NCBI GenBank assembly: GCA_031265445.1
Contig: JAISCQ010000080.1
Coordinates: 1 to 34,529, forward strand
DNA from: Bacteroidales bacterium
Lineage (GTDB): Bacteria; Bacteroidota; Bacteroidia; Bacteroidales; UBA4181
DNA: 34,529 nucleotides
Reading direction: 5' to 3'
Of the stretch, positions 1-7,896 are shown piece after piece. The position numbers and the translations under genes were made by a program. The notes under the pieces were generated by a model, which ran no database searches, was not told the origin of the DNA, and was given only the letters and a program-made list of their open reading frames with translations. Numbering within the stretch: position 1 is the first letter of the stretch; each line of letters opens with the position of its first letter.

Positions 1-2
1 TC

Positions 3-956
3 GGCGAGCAGGCTTTCGCCGACTGCGGCCTCGTCTCCGTGACCATCCCCAACACGGTCGAGACGATTGGTCGCTGGGCTTTCAACAGGTGTGACAAACT
101 AACCTCCCTGACCCTCGGCAACTCGGTCACCACGATCGGCTACTGCGCGTTCGCGGGCTGTACCGGCCTGACCTCCGTCGTGATTCCCGGCTCGGTCACC
201 TCGGTCGACCGCGGCGTCTTCAGCGGCTGTACCGGCCTGGCCTCCGTCACGATCCCCGGCTCCCTGACCGGGATCAGCAACGAGATGTTCGAGGGTTGCA
301 CCGGCTTGACCGCCATCACGATCCCCGGCACGATCACCTCGATCGGCAACAGCGCTTTCAGCCGCTGTACGGGCTTGACCTCCATCACGATCCCCGGCTC
401 GGTTACCTCGATCGGCGAGTACGCCTTTCGCGGTTGCACCGGCCTGGCCTCCGCGACCCTGCCCGGCTCGATCACCGAGATCGCCGGGACCACCTTTGAC
501 GGCTGCACGGGCCTGACCTCCATCGTCATCCCCGGCTCGGTCACCACGATCGGCGGCTGGGCATTCAACGGTTGCACCGGCTTGACCTCCGTGACCATCG
601 GCAACGAGGTCACCGTGATCGGCCGCGCCGCCTTCCAGAGCTGCGAGAAGCTGGCCGGCGTAATCATCCCCGACAAGGTCGAGACGATCGAGCAGTACGC
701 TTTTAGCGGTTGCAAAAGCTTGACCTCCGTGACCATCGGCGCCTCGGTCACCTCGATCGGCGAGTACGCCTTCCAGAGTTGCAAAAAACTGGCCACCGTG
801 ACCAACCTGAACCCCACGCCGCAGGCCATCAGCCTCTCGGTCTTTAACGCCGTCACCGAGTCGGCCATCACGCTCCGGGTGCCGGACGGATCGGTGGACG
901 CTTATAAGGCTGTGCCTGCCTGGAACCGCTTTGGAAACATCGTAGCCATTCAATGA
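3..956 (+). CDS. BspA-like leucine-rich repeat surface protein, 5' truncated by the window edge
   Basis: Frame is open to the window start (GEQAFADCGLVSVTIPNTV...). About ten ~23-aa LRR_5/BspA repeats of the type 'GCTGLTSVTIPGSVTSIGEYAF', then the typical C-terminal 'ITLRVPDGSVDAYKAVPAWNRFGNIVAIQ'. Confidence 0.93.
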   Translation, partial: GEQAFADCGLVSVTIPNTVETIGRWAFNRCDKLTSLTLGNSVTTIGYCAFAGCTGLTSVVIPGSVTSVDRGVFSGCTGLASVTIPGSLTGISNEMFEGCTGLTAITIPGTITSIGNSAFSRCTGLTSITIPGSVTSIGEYAFRGCTGLASATLPGSITEIAGTTFDGCTGLTSIVIPGSVTTIGGWAFNGCTGLTSVTIGNEVTVIGRAAFQSCEKLAGVIIPDKVETIEQYAFSGCKSLTSVTIGASVTSIGEYAFQSCKKLATVTNLNPTPQAISLSVFNAVTESAITLRVPDGSVDAYKAVPAWNRFGNIVAIQ

Positions 957-994
957 TACCCGGCATGTCAAGGTCAAATATCTTCCCGTTGACA

Positions 995-1022
995 GTAGAG
1001 ACGCGATGCATCGCGTCTCTAC
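995..1022. repeat. 28-bp perfect palindrome GTAGAGACGCGATGCATCGCGTCTCTAC
   Basis: Read directly. Its 22-bp core recurs at 7483-7504 and 7756-7777, and a variant palindrome occurs at 7871-7896. Confidence 0.95.
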
Positions 1023-1063
1023 AATGCAGCCTGACAGGTCAGCCGACAGACCTGACAGGGTCA
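1022..1063. repeat. CCTGACAGG-type interspersed repeat, class A (short copy)
   Basis: 'caatgcagcctgacaggtcagccgacagacctgacagggtca'; matches 2883-2949, 6003-6066, 7519-7583 and 7791-7860. Confidence 0.85.
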
Positions 1064-1330
1064 CAGTTAACTGATCCCGTCAGGAATGAATCATTGATAC
1101 GGCATGGGCGCAGGCTTCCCCTGCGGGGGAACCATATCAATAGAAGAACGAGCGCCGCCGGTCTCTTATTTCCCGTCAGGGAAACCATATCAATAGAAAA
1201 ACGTGCATCGACACCCGAACCAAAACCCCGCATGGGGTTTCACATGATGAATCTCCTGCGGAGACTGGTGGATGTTTTCCGCATGGATTCTATTGCTATG
1301 AATGCCCTGACGGGCAAAATCCGGTTAACA

Positions 1331-1416
1331 CCACTGACAGGGTCTGTCGACCACTGTCAGGGAGCGCGCGAAACACCCTGTCGGCGGTCTTTGACCCTGA
1401 CAGCGGTGGTAGAAGT
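1331..1416. repeat. CCTGACAGG-type interspersed repeat, class C
   Basis: 'ccactgacagggtctgtcgaccactgtcaggga...caccctgtcggcggtctttgaccctgacagcggtggtagaag' closely matches 7299-7389. A short version occurs at 4591-4624. Confidence 0.85.
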
Positions 1417-1466
1417 AAAATAAGAAACAAGAATCATCTGTTTATTCAAAATTCATAATTAATCTT

Positions 1467-2198
1467 ATGGCAACAATTTTGCACAGGATCAGGGCGTTTC
1501 TGTATGACAACCTCCTGACGAAAGAGAACCCGAACGATTTGATCGCCCGGGTAAGTTCCGAACGTTCGCTGGGTGTCCTCGACATCTGCGAAACGGCAGT
1601 ATCGCGCGGCGGCGCAGACATCTCCGCGCCCGCGATGAACCACGCCGTAGAGCTGTGGCTCCGCGAAATGGGCTACCAGCTCAGCGACGGCTTCTCGGTG
1701 AACACGGGCTGGTTTACCGCCGCCCCGCATATCCGCGGCGTCTTCGACAGCGCGACGGAAAAGTTCAATCCCGAAAAGCACACGCTTCTGTTTGAGTTTC
1801 ATCAGGGCGCGCTTCTCCGCAAGGAGCTGGAATCGATCAGCGTCGAGATCATGGGCGTTGCCGGCGCAGCCGGCGTGATCGCGCAGGTAACGGACGTGAA
1901 GACCGGCAGCGTCAACGGCGTGCTGACCCCCAACCGCAACCTGATCATCACGGGAAGCAAGATCAAGGTCACCGGCGAAAAGGCGGAGAACGGCATCTTC
2001 TTCTTCGATCAGACCGGCATACAGTATCCGGTCGATCCCTCCGACGTCGTCACGAACAACCCCTCGGAGGTAGTGATCGTCATCCCGCCGCTGCCCCCCG
2101 GAGGCTATACGCTGCGGATGGTGACGCAGTACAGCGGCAGTATCCCGCTGAAGGAACCCCGAACCATTGTATTCGACAAGCCGCTTACCGCAGGGTAG
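1467..2198 (+). CDS. HU-like DNA-binding domain + DUF4469 domain protein
   Basis: 243-aa ORF. N-terminal 'MATILHRIRAFLYDNLLTKENPNDLIARV...' resembles the Bacteroides HU-like DNA-binding domain; C-terminal 'GVLTPNRNLIITGSKIKV...GGYTLRMVTQYS' resembles DUF4469. Confidence 0.88.
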   Translation: MATILHRIRAFLYDNLLTKENPNDLIARVSSERSLGVLDICETAVSRGGADISAPAMNHAVELWLREMGYQLSDGFSVNTGWFTAAPHIRGVFDSATEKFNPEKHTLLFEFHQGALLRKELESISVEIMGVAGAAGVIAQVTDVKTGSVNGVLTPNRNLIITGSKIKVTGEKAENGIFFFDQTGIQYPVDPSDVVTNNPSEVVIVIPPLPPGGYTLRMVTQYSGSIPLKEPRTIVFDKPLTAG

Positions 2199-2260
2199 GC
2201 GACCGCACCGCAGGGCGACCTTTACGGTCGCCCAAAACGCGGTCGCTCAAAATGCGATTT

Positions 2261-2345
2261 AAGAACATCTCTTATCGAGTGATAAGAACATCTCTTATCG
2301 GGTGATAAGAACATCTCTCATCGAGTGATAAGAACGTCCGTCAGG
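2261..2345. repeat. 23-bp tandem repeat (3 units plus partial), each containing a CTTATC-gagt-GATAAG stem-loop
   Basis: Units aagaacatctcttatcgagtgat / aagaacatctcttatcgggtgat / aagaacatctctcatcgagtgat at 2261, 2284 and 2307. Confidence 0.9.
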
Positions 2346-2462
2346 ATGACATATCGATAGAATAATAAGTAAGCAGTAACCAAATTTGAAGGATCATGAA
2401 GGAACAGATCGCCGTTGAGCGGCAACTTAGCGAAGCGATCTCACCGCTGACGGTTGAGCGGC

Positions 2463-2549
2463 AATTCATAATTATTCATCATTCATCATTCAAATGAAGA
2501 CCATTTATCGAAACAGTTTAAGAAGCGCATTGACGCTGCTGTTCGGCGT
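2463..2549 (+). pseudogene. Truncated 87-bp copy of the leader and signal-peptide start of the LRR lipoprotein gene at 4673
   Basis: 2463-2549 matches 4642-4728 with two mismatches by eye. It includes the ATG (2494) and MKTIY.NSLRSA.TLLFGV, but the rest of the gene is absent. Confidence 0.88.
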
Positions 2550-2582
2550 TGAGCGGAAATTACCTTACGGTGAGATCGCTTC

Positions 2583-2835
2583 CCATGATAAGCGGTATAT
2601 AGCACCGTTGAGCGGTAATTGTATTGCCGCTCGGAACACAAGGCAATTTGCAATTGCCGTTTGAAGAAAGAAAATAAGTAGCCGATAAAATTGATATAAG
2701 ATGGAAAACAGTAAAGTGAAGTTATCAGGAGAATCACATTTTCGATTCAGGAATCGGTGGCCGGATTGCAAATCCGGCAATGTTCCGAGCGGCAATACAA
2801 TTGCCGCTCAACGGCGCTATATTCCGTTATCATGG
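2583..2835. repeat. Inverted-repeat element with ~55-bp arms (MITE-like or long hairpin)
   Basis: Left arm 2583-2638 (ccatgataagcggtatatagcaccgttgagcggtaattgtattgccgctcggaaca) matches the reverse complement of 2781-2835 with only a few differences. Confidence 0.85.
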
Positions 2836-2882
2836 AGGTCTACCAATATGTCGTCCCGTCGGGGAAACCATATCATCGCGTC

Positions 2883-2949
2883 TGCAATGCAGCCTGACAG
2901 CTCAGCCGCCGACCGACCTGACAGGGTCGTTAGACCTGTCAGGGTCAAT
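2883..2949. repeat. CCTGACAGG-type interspersed repeat, class A
   Basis: 'tgcaatgcagcctgacagctcagccgccgaccgacctgacagggtcgttagacctgtcagggtcaa'. Confidence 0.88.
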
Positions 2950-3006
2950 AAGAATAAGAAATATAAGAAATAAGAATAACAATTAATCTTTTAAATCGAT
3001 AAACCA

Positions 3007-4584
3007 ATGAAACGAAAGTTAAAGTTCATGGCGAACCTGCTGATCACGGCAGCCTTTGCCGCCGTCTTTGCTTCGTGCAGCAAAGACGAACCTCAACCGG
3101 TAGCGGCTACAGGCGTGACGCTTGACAGGAAAACGCTCTCGCTCGTGGTCGGCGCCGAAGAAACCTTAAAGGCGACGGTGACGCCCGACGATGCAGCCGA
3201 CAAGACCGTAACATGGACAAGCAGCGCGCCTGAAGTGGCCACCGTTGCAGGCGGCACAGTAACGGCGGTATCCAAAGGAACGGCTACTGTCACGGTCTCC
3301 ACCGTCAACGGCAAGACGGACGCCTGCGCGGTAACGGTTAACGACACCGAAGAACGGGCCATCACGCTACAGGGCGACGCGTCTTTGACGCAGGACATTT
3401 TCGCCGACGAGACGCAGGGTGCAAGCGTGGCCTTTACCACCACCGGCGCGTGGACTTCGTCGATTACCGAAACGCCGTCGTCCGTAAAGGCAGCCGGCCC
3501 GCATCCAAAAACGCCGGCAGCAGACGCCTCGATCACGTGGATTTCCATCTCGCCCGACCACGGCGACAGGGCAGGCGATTACACGGTTGTCGTCACGCTG
3601 ACGCCGAACCTGACAGGCGCCGACCGCACGGCTGTCATCATCATTTCCTGCCAAGGGACGGAAATTACCGGTACCGTCACGCAGAAAGCCGAAAATAAGG
3701 ACGCCGGCGGCAGACACATCGTTGAAACGGTACTGATCCCCAAGGGAACATTCCTCATGGGCAGTTCGGACGGTTCCGCCGTAAGTACCGGCGTTCCCGG
3801 AACAGACCCGAATGCAACAGCCGCCGAGCCGGAAAGGTGGGATGAGAGACAGCACGTGGTAACGCTCACCAAAGATTACCGGATGAGCAAATACGAGATC
3901 ACCAATGCTCAGTATGCAGCTTTCCTGAATGATGCCGGAATTGGCAGTTCAGGCGCAAAAGCAGGTATTCAAGGCGGGGAAACATTGATAGGCGCGAGCA
4001 GCGGCGGTTATGACTGGGGACTGCACTATGCAGACAACCAGTGGGAGCCTGCGGCAGGTTATGAGAATCATCCCGTGATTTATGTAAGCTGGTATGGAGC
4101 GAAGGCTTACGCCGAATGGGCGGGCGGCGAGTTGCCGACGGAGGCTCAATGGGAGCGCGCGGCGCGCGGCGGCGTTGAAAACATGCCTTTCGGCATAGGA
4201 GGCGGCAAGGTATTGACAGGCGCGATGGCAAACATTAATGGACGCAATCCTTATGATCTCGACAGGGGTGGACAGTATGAAGATGCATCCGGCGCTTATT
4301 TGAAGCATACCACGGCAGTGAACGCCTACCCGGCTTCTGCCAACGCTTACGGATTATATGACATGCACGGCAACGTCTTTGAGTGGTGTCTGGACTGGTA
4401 CTGGTACCTTTACGCAAGCTCTCCGGTCACAGACCCTGTTGGTGCAGCAACCGGTTTGTCCCGGGCGCTTCGCGGCGGCACCTGGGGCAGCAACGCCCGG
4501 GGCTGCCGTTCCGCTTACCGTTTCTACGGCACCCCCGACGACCGCAGCTACAGCGTCGGCTTTCGTGTTGTGTTTGTTCCTTAG
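3007..4584 (+). CDS. Lipoprotein with Ig-like (Big_2), BACON-like and C-terminal FGE-sulfatase/SUMF1 domain
   Basis: Lipobox 'LITAAFAAVFASCSKDE'; Big_2 'VTLDRKTLSLVVGAEETLKATVTPDDAADKTVTWTSSAPEVATV'; FGE motifs 'IPKGTFLMGSSDG', 'LPTEAQWERAARGG', 'GLYDMHGNVFEWCLDW', 'RALRGGTWGSNARGCRSAYR...VGFRVV'. Confidence 0.94.
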   Translation: MKRKLKFMANLLITAAFAAVFASCSKDEPQPVAATGVTLDRKTLSLVVGAEETLKATVTPDDAADKTVTWTSSAPEVATVAGGTVTAVSKGTATVTVSTVNGKTDACAVTVNDTEERAITLQGDASLTQDIFADETQGASVAFTTTGAWTSSITETPSSVKAAGPHPKTPAADASITWISISPDHGDRAGDYTVVVTLTPNLTGADRTAVIIISCQGTEITGTVTQKAENKDAGGRHIVETVLIPKGTFLMGSSDGSAVSTGVPGTDPNATAAEPERWDERQHVVTLTKDYRMSKYEITNAQYAAFLNDAGIGSSGAKAGIQGGETLIGASSGGYDWGLHYADNQWEPAAGYENHPVIYVSWYGAKAYAEWAGGELPTEAQWERAARGGVENMPFGIGGGKVLTGAMANINGRNPYDLDRGGQYEDASGAYLKHTTAVNAYPASANAYGLYDMHGNVFEWCLDWYWYLYASSPVTDPVGAATGLSRALRGGTWGSNARGCRSAYRFYGTPDDRSYSVGFRVVFVP

Positions 4585-4590
4585 CGCGGC

Positions 4591-4624
4591 TGCCCTGTCA
4601 GCGGTCTTGACCCTGACAGCGGCG
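4591..4624. repeat. CCTGACAGG-type repeat, partial class C
   Basis: 'tgccctgtcagcggtcttgaccctgacagcggcg' directly after the FGE gene stop codon. Confidence 0.75.
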
Positions 4625-4672
4625 ATAAGGTTAGAAAAAGTAATTCATAATTATTCATCATTCATCATTCAA

Positions 4673-5953
4673 ATGAAGACCATTTATCAAAACAGTTTAA
4701 GAAGCGCATGGACGCTGCTGTTCGGCGTCCTGTTCTTCGCGTCGTGCGGGGACGGTGACGTGGAAGAACCTGAGAGCGCGGCCTGCGAGATCCTCTCGTT
4801 CAGCGTCGACGGCGAGGAGTGGACGATCGGCGGCACGGACATTACCCGCGCTTATCCGGAAGGAACGGCGGCAAGGTCCCTCACGCCCGCCATTACCCTG
4901 TCGCCGGGAGCAACGGTGAACCCGCCGGCAAACAGGGCGCAGGATTTCTTTACGGAGGCAGGCGTCGCCTACACCGTGACGGCGGAGGACGGCGTCGCGA
5001 CGAAAACATACGTCGCCAAAGCCACCGTACAGGCGTCTGCAATACCCTCCGGCATTACGGGAGACTGCGCATGGACGCTTACCGGAACGCCCGGCAACTA
5101 CACCCTTGCCATCAGCGGCCCGGGCGCGATGGAAGATTACGCCTCGGCGGAGCTTGTACCCTGGTATTCCTATAGAAGCGGGATTAAAACCCTGTCCATC
5201 GGGGAAGGCGTAACATCCGTCGGAGCATGGGCCTTTTCCGGCTGCACGGGCTTGACTTCCATCAGCATCCCGGCATCGACGGCGTCCATTGCAGATTACG
5301 CTTTCGCCAGTTGCACCGGTTTGACCGACATTACGCTGAACGGCACAACGCCTCCGACGATTGTCGATCATGTATTCCTGAACGTAAACAAAGGCAGCAT
5401 TACCCTGCATCTCCCCGAAGGCGTAACCCCGGCCGGCTGCATAGCGGCAGGCTGGACGGGATTCGTCTACGACGCGCCGTCGTGCCCCGCCGCGGAACAG
5501 ATCGGCGATTCGGATACGTACGGGCAGCTTTGCGACGACGGCACGCTGACCGTTAGCGGGAACGGAGCAATGACGGTCAAAGGATACGGTTATAGGGACG
5601 GCCTTCTTATACCTGTAATGCCCTGGACTGATTCCCGTCAAAGGGTTAAATCCGTGATCATCACACAGGGAGTTACGTCCGTTTACGGTAGAGCTTTTTA
5701 CGATTGCCGCAACTTGCAGTCCGCCGTCATCCCGCCGTCAGTGACGGCCATTGGCTACGAGATCTTTCGCAGTTGCAGCAGTCTGGCCGACCTTACGGTA
5801 AGCTGGACGGAACCGGAAAAGCTTCCGACGCTGGGCGACCTGATCTTCTACGGTTTAACGCCGGCAAACATCACCCTTCATGTTCCCGCCGGAACGAAAG
5901 CCATGTATGAGGCAGCCGACGTCTGGAAAGGTTTGAAAATAGCAGAACCGTGA
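4673..5953 (+). CDS. BspA-like LRR lipoprotein
   Basis: Starting at ATG 4673: 'MKTIYQNSLRSAWTLLFGVLFFASCGDGD' (lipobox). LRR_5 repeats 'VTSVGAWAFSGCTGLTSISIPASTASIADYAFASCTGLTDITL'. The upstream part of the 4358 ORF overlaps the FGE gene and is likely spurious. Confidence 0.92.
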   Translation: MKTIYQNSLRSAWTLLFGVLFFASCGDGDVEEPESAACEILSFSVDGEEWTIGGTDITRAYPEGTAARSLTPAITLSPGATVNPPANRAQDFFTEAGVAYTVTAEDGVATKTYVAKATVQASAIPSGITGDCAWTLTGTPGNYTLAISGPGAMEDYASAELVPWYSYRSGIKTLSIGEGVTSVGAWAFSGCTGLTSISIPASTASIADYAFASCTGLTDITLNGTTPPTIVDHVFLNVNKGSITLHLPEGVTPAGCIAAGWTGFVYDAPSCPAAEQIGDSDTYGQLCDDGTLTVSGNGAMTVKGYGYRDGLLIPVMPWTDSRQRVKSVIITQGVTSVYGRAFYDCRNLQSAVIPPSVTAIGYEIFRSCSSLADLTVSWTEPEKLPTLGDLIFYGLTPANITLHVPAGTKAMYEAADVWKGLKIAEP

Positions 5954-6002
5954 ACCATCGAGTCTACCTGTCGGCGGTAGAAGCAATTGACCCTGTCAGC
6001 AG

Positions 6003-6066
6003 CTGCGCAGCCTGACAGGTCAGCCGCTACCGACCTGACAGGGTCGTCAGACCTGTCAGGGTCAAT
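6003..6066. repeat. CCTGACAGG-type interspersed repeat, class A
   Basis: 'ctgcgcagcctgacaggtcagccgctaccgacctgacagggtcgtcagacctgtcagggtcaa'. Confidence 0.88.
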
Positions 6067-6109
6067 ACGAATAAGAAATAAGAACCAATCTTTTAAATCG
6101 ATAAATCAA

Positions 6110-7282
6110 ATGAAACGAGAAATAAAAATTATGGCAAACCTGCTTTTAACGGCAGTTTTTGCCGCAGTGTCTGCTTCGTGCAGCAAAGAAGCGACAGGCG
6201 TCACACTCGACAAGTCGACGCTCATGCTCGCTGTCGGCGCAACCGAAACCTTAACGGCGACGGTAGCGCCCGACAACGCGGCCGACAAGACCTTAACATG
6301 GATAAGCAGCGCGCCGGAGGTAGCTGCCGTTGATGGCGGCGCAGTAACGGCAATCGTCACGGGAACGGCTACCGTCACGGTCGCCACTGCCAATGGCAGG
6401 ACGGCAACCTGCGAGGTAACGGTTGAACAGTACACCGTTGAAACGGTACTCATACCCAAAGGGACTTTCCTCATGGGCAGCTCGGACGGTTCTGCCGTGG
6501 GCGTCGGAACGCCCGGAACAGACCCGAATGCAACAGCCGCCGAGCCGGAAAGGAGGTCTAATGAGACACAACACAGGGTAACGCTCACCCGGGATTATTA
6601 TATGGGCAAATACCCGGTCACCAGTGCTCAGTACGCCGGATTTCTGAATGATGTCGGAGTTGACAGGACAGGCGCAAAAGCAGGTATCCAGGGCGGGGAA
6701 ACATTGATAGCGGAAGGCGGCAGCCTGTACTATAACGGTAGCCGGTGGGACTTTTCGGCAAATTATAAAAATCATCCTGTGACCAGTGTAACCTGGTATG
6801 GCGCGAAGGCTTACGCCGAATGGGCGGGCGGCGATTTGCCGACCGAGGCGCAGTGGGAACGCGCGGCGCGCGGCGGCGTTGAAAACATGCCTTTCGGACT
6901 GGGAGACGGCAAGAAGTTGACAGATGCGATGGCAAACTTTTATGGACGTTCTCCTTATGATCTCGACAGGGGCGGACTGTATAGTGAGTCCGGCGCTTAT
7001 CTGGAGCGTACCACGGAAGCAGGCGCCTATTCTGCCAATGCTTACGGATTATATGATATGCACGGCAATGTGTTTGAGTGGTGTTTGGATTGGTGGGATG
7101 GCAGCAGCAGCTATGCAAGCTCCCCGGCGACAGATCCTGTTGGTACAACGGGTTCGGAACGCGTGCTGCGCGGCGGCGACTTTGGCAGCAACGCCGCTTA
7201 TTGCCGCTCCGCTTACCGTGACGAGTACTCCCCCAACAAACGCAGAGACCGCTTTGGCTTCCGCATCGTGTTTTATCCTTAA
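6110..7282 (+). CDS. Lipoprotein with Ig-like (Big_2) and FGE-sulfatase/SUMF1 domain (paralog of 3007-4584)
   Basis: Starting at ATG 6110: 'MKREIKIMANLLLTAVFAAVSASCSKEATGVTLDKSTLMLAVGATETL...'. FGE motifs as in the paralog. The start was chosen by alignment with the 3007 gene. Confidence 0.93.
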   Translation: MKREIKIMANLLLTAVFAAVSASCSKEATGVTLDKSTLMLAVGATETLTATVAPDNAADKTLTWISSAPEVAAVDGGAVTAIVTGTATVTVATANGRTATCEVTVEQYTVETVLIPKGTFLMGSSDGSAVGVGTPGTDPNATAAEPERRSNETQHRVTLTRDYYMGKYPVTSAQYAGFLNDVGVDRTGAKAGIQGGETLIAEGGSLYYNGSRWDFSANYKNHPVTSVTWYGAKAYAEWAGGDLPTEAQWERAARGGVENMPFGLGDGKKLTDAMANFYGRSPYDLDRGGLYSESGAYLERTTEAGAYSANAYGLYDMHGNVFEWCLDWWDGSSSYASSPATDPVGTTGSERVLRGGDFGSNAAYCRSAYRDEYSPNKRRDRFGFRIVFYP

Positions 7283-7298
7283 ATCTAATTAAAACCCC

Positions 7299-7389
7299 AC
7301 CGCTGACAGGGCCTGTCGACCACTGTCAGGGTAACGCGCAACACGCCCTGTCAGCGGTCGACAGACCCTGACAGCGGCGGTAGAAGCAG
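7299..7389. repeat. CCTGACAGG-type interspersed repeat, class C
   Basis: 'accgctgacagggcctgtcgaccactgtcagggtaacgcgcaacacgccctgtcagcggtcgacagaccctgacagcggcggtagaagc'; compare 1331-1416. Confidence 0.87.
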
Positions 7390-7465
7390 CGAACATTATA
7401 TCCCTAACGGGGACAAAGTTCTTTGACATGTTGGAAATAAATAAAAAAAGGCAATTATCTTTTTC

Positions 7466-7590
7466 CTTTGACCCTGCCAGTAGAGACGCGATGCATCGCG
7501 TCTCATGCATCGCGTCCCTGCAATGCAGCCTGACAGGTCAGCCGCTACCGGCCTGACAGGATCGTCAGACCTGTCAGGGTCAACAGGAAT
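7466..7590. repeat. Composite repeat: GAGACGCGATGCATCGCGTCTC palindrome + class A element (first of two direct copies)
   Basis: Nearly identical to 7739-7863. Confidence 0.9.
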
Positions 7591-7738
7591 AAGATAAGAA
7601 TAACCGGTCTTTCAAATCAATAACCAAATTTAACAGCCGGTTTGAAGGATCAATCATAAATGAATCATTGATAGGGTATGTGCGCAGGTTATGTGTATTT
7701 CCCGTCAGGGAAACCATATCAGTAGAAAAACGAGTTTC

Positions 7739-7863
7739 CATTGACCCTGTCAGTAGAGACGCGATGCATCGCGTCTCATGCATTGCGTCCCTGCAATGCA
7801 GCCTGACAGGTCAGCCGCTATCGACCTGACAGGGTCGTCAGACCTGTCAGGGTCAACAGGAGG
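7739..7863. repeat. Composite repeat: GAGACGCGATGCATCGCGTCTC palindrome + class A element (second direct copy)
   Basis: 'ttgaccctgtcagtagagacgcgatgcatcgcgtctcatgcattgcgtccctgcaatgcagcctgacaggtcagccgctatcgacctgacagggtcgtcagacctgtcagggtcaacagg'. Confidence 0.9.
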
Positions 7864-7870
7864 ATTTTTA

Positions 7871-7896
7871 TAGAGACGTGGCATGCCACGTCTCTA
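7871..7896. repeat. 26-bp perfect palindrome TAGAGACGTGGCATGCCACGTCTCTA overlapping the stop codon of the minus-strand gene
   Basis: Read directly; 'cta' at 7894-7896 is the TAG stop of the 7894-9465 gene. Possible terminator-like hairpin. Confidence 0.85.

Noticed and set aside
99-1064. 321-aa and 243-aa minus-strand ORFs opposite the LRR gene
   Set aside because: Repetitive antisense translations of the LRR repeat DNA (DRGDRAGDRDGGQAG...).
953-1423. 156-aa plus-strand ORF
   Set aside because: Lies entirely in interspersed repeat and hairpin DNA; no domain or signal.
2701-2986. 90-aa and 68-aa ORFs
   Set aside because: Composed of the inverted-repeat element and class A repeat; translations are repeat-derived.
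4358-4672. N-terminal extension of the second LRR gene
   Set aside because: Overlaps the FGE gene out of frame; a proper lipoprotein signal peptide starts at ATG 4673.
7402-7455. TTCTTTGACATGTTGGAAATAAATAAAAAAAGG as a CRISPR-leader or rRNA-type leader
   Set aside because: No array or RNA gene follows; only a vague resemblance.
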